Source: Glandiceps talaboti (Eukaryota; Hemichordata; Enteropneusta; Spengelidae). From it: a DNA stretch of 64,000 bases. Each line of letters opens with the position of its first letter. Positions within the stretch are counted from its first letter, which is position 1. The notes below the pieces were generated by a model. It saw nothing but the letters and a program-made list of their open reading frames with translations. It was not told where the DNA came from and ran no database searches. Positions 63,212 to 64,000 of the stretch are shown here, piece by piece. The translations under genes were made by a program, and so were the position numbers. The stretch covers positions 15,764,000 to 15,827,999 of the forward strand of contig NC_135558.1 in NCBI RefSeq assembly GCF_964340395.1. The letters are read 5' to 3'.

Positions 63212-64000
63212 TAAAACACTGACTTAATAATCCTGGATCTGTCTTACTTTAATTCAAATTGAAAGTTATGTACTCATCAAGTCCAAGGATAAATATCTAT
63301 TTGTGCCCACTACTAACTATAGTTACACTGACATTGGCTTTATCTACAAAACAAAATACATCACATCACCAATTTTGTGTAAAGGAGAAAGGATGAAGGC
63401 TAGAGTTGCCCCTCATAGATGCTCGTACCAAGTTTTGTTCAAACATATTTTGCGATGAAAGTATACAGGTTCCTTACTATTAACTGGGTACAGAAAACTA
63501 CTCCTTCTCTGCAGGCCCTCCTCACATGGTCGTCAACCAATGTTGCCCCCCCCCCCCCCCACACACACACACACGCACGCACGCACACACACAAAGCAGA
63601 GGAAAGTTTGATGTGAATCTTGATAAAATTTATTAAAATTAAAGGGGCACAAGCTCACTTTAAACATGTTTTAGGCATCGATTTTACAGCACATTTAAAA
63701 GGTACTGGCGTTATTGTACCTGAAGCACAGTTGGAATGGACTGTACTTAAACCTAGTATTAAGATACAACTCATAAACGATCCAATGACATAATTTATCA
63801 TAAATATCAAAAAATGTTTAGGAATTCCACCTACGCAATCAACTGTTCTAACAATGCCAGGAGACAATCCCAATGTTACAGAAGGCATGCATTGATATTA
63901 ATATTATACTAGAATAGTTTAATCAAGGTTTTATTTCAGTATTTTCACTTGAGTAAAAAAAAAGCTTATAAACTCAGCTTGTGCCACTTTAAGTGTGACT
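63212..64000. other. Window end, nothing recognised
   Basis: AT-rich with a C-tract and CA/GCAC repeat at 63546-63593. Short open frames only. Confidence 0.45.

Overview
The window is animal nuclear DNA, most likely from a marine invertebrate; I cannot name the species from sequence alone. Genes are split by GT-AG introns. Long spacers are full of di-, tri- and tetranucleotide repeats, C/G tracts, non-LTR retrotransposons, a tRNA-derived SINE, and Mutator-like, CACTA-like and Helentron-like DNA elements. There are no operons and no bacterial-style gene packing.

The left part (about 7.5-28 kb) holds four intact enzyme genes that look like a small-molecule biosynthetic set. They are a four-exon cytochrome P450 (minus, 470 aa), an intronless SAM-dependent methyltransferase (plus, 405 aa), a four-exon Fe(II)/2-oxoglutarate oxygenase (minus, 287 aa, resembling the cyanobacterial WelO5 fold in length and motif spacing) and an intronless 1017-aa NRPS-like enzyme with adenylation, carrier and terminal reductase domains (A-T-R, plus). 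By eye the adenylation pocket reads D-A-S-T-V-A-A-V-C-K, a Tyr/Phe-type code. I infer a pathway that activates an aromatic amino acid, reduces it to an amino aldehyde or alcohol, and tailors it by P450 hydroxylation, 2OG-dependent oxidation and methylation. This candidate animal biosynthetic gene cluster is the most interesting object in the window.

The right part (about 30-63 kb) is a young segmental-duplication field. Two arms, about 30.4-38.9 kb and 41.7-50.3 kb, are inverted copies of each other. A third, damaged copy lies at 51.1-58.8 kb. The spacer between the inverted arms (39-41.4 kb) recurs at 60.2-63.1 kb. Each unit carries a small gene for a secreted cysteine-containing peptide: a TATA promoter, a noncoding first exon, a signal-peptide exon and two short exons. 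Two copies (96 and 103 aa, tail to tail) look intact. The third is broken by a 258-bp CACTA-type MITE inside the signal-peptide exon, a lost splice donor and missing downstream exons. Because the units are paralogous, several insertions have a visible empty site elsewhere in the window, including a 3.64-kb LINE with 12-bp target duplications and a Helentron-like element with a 110-bp tandem array.

The first 7 kb is mostly repeats, including a 782-bp Mutator-like element with a 9-bp target duplication and foldback ends, and one uncertain open reading frame.
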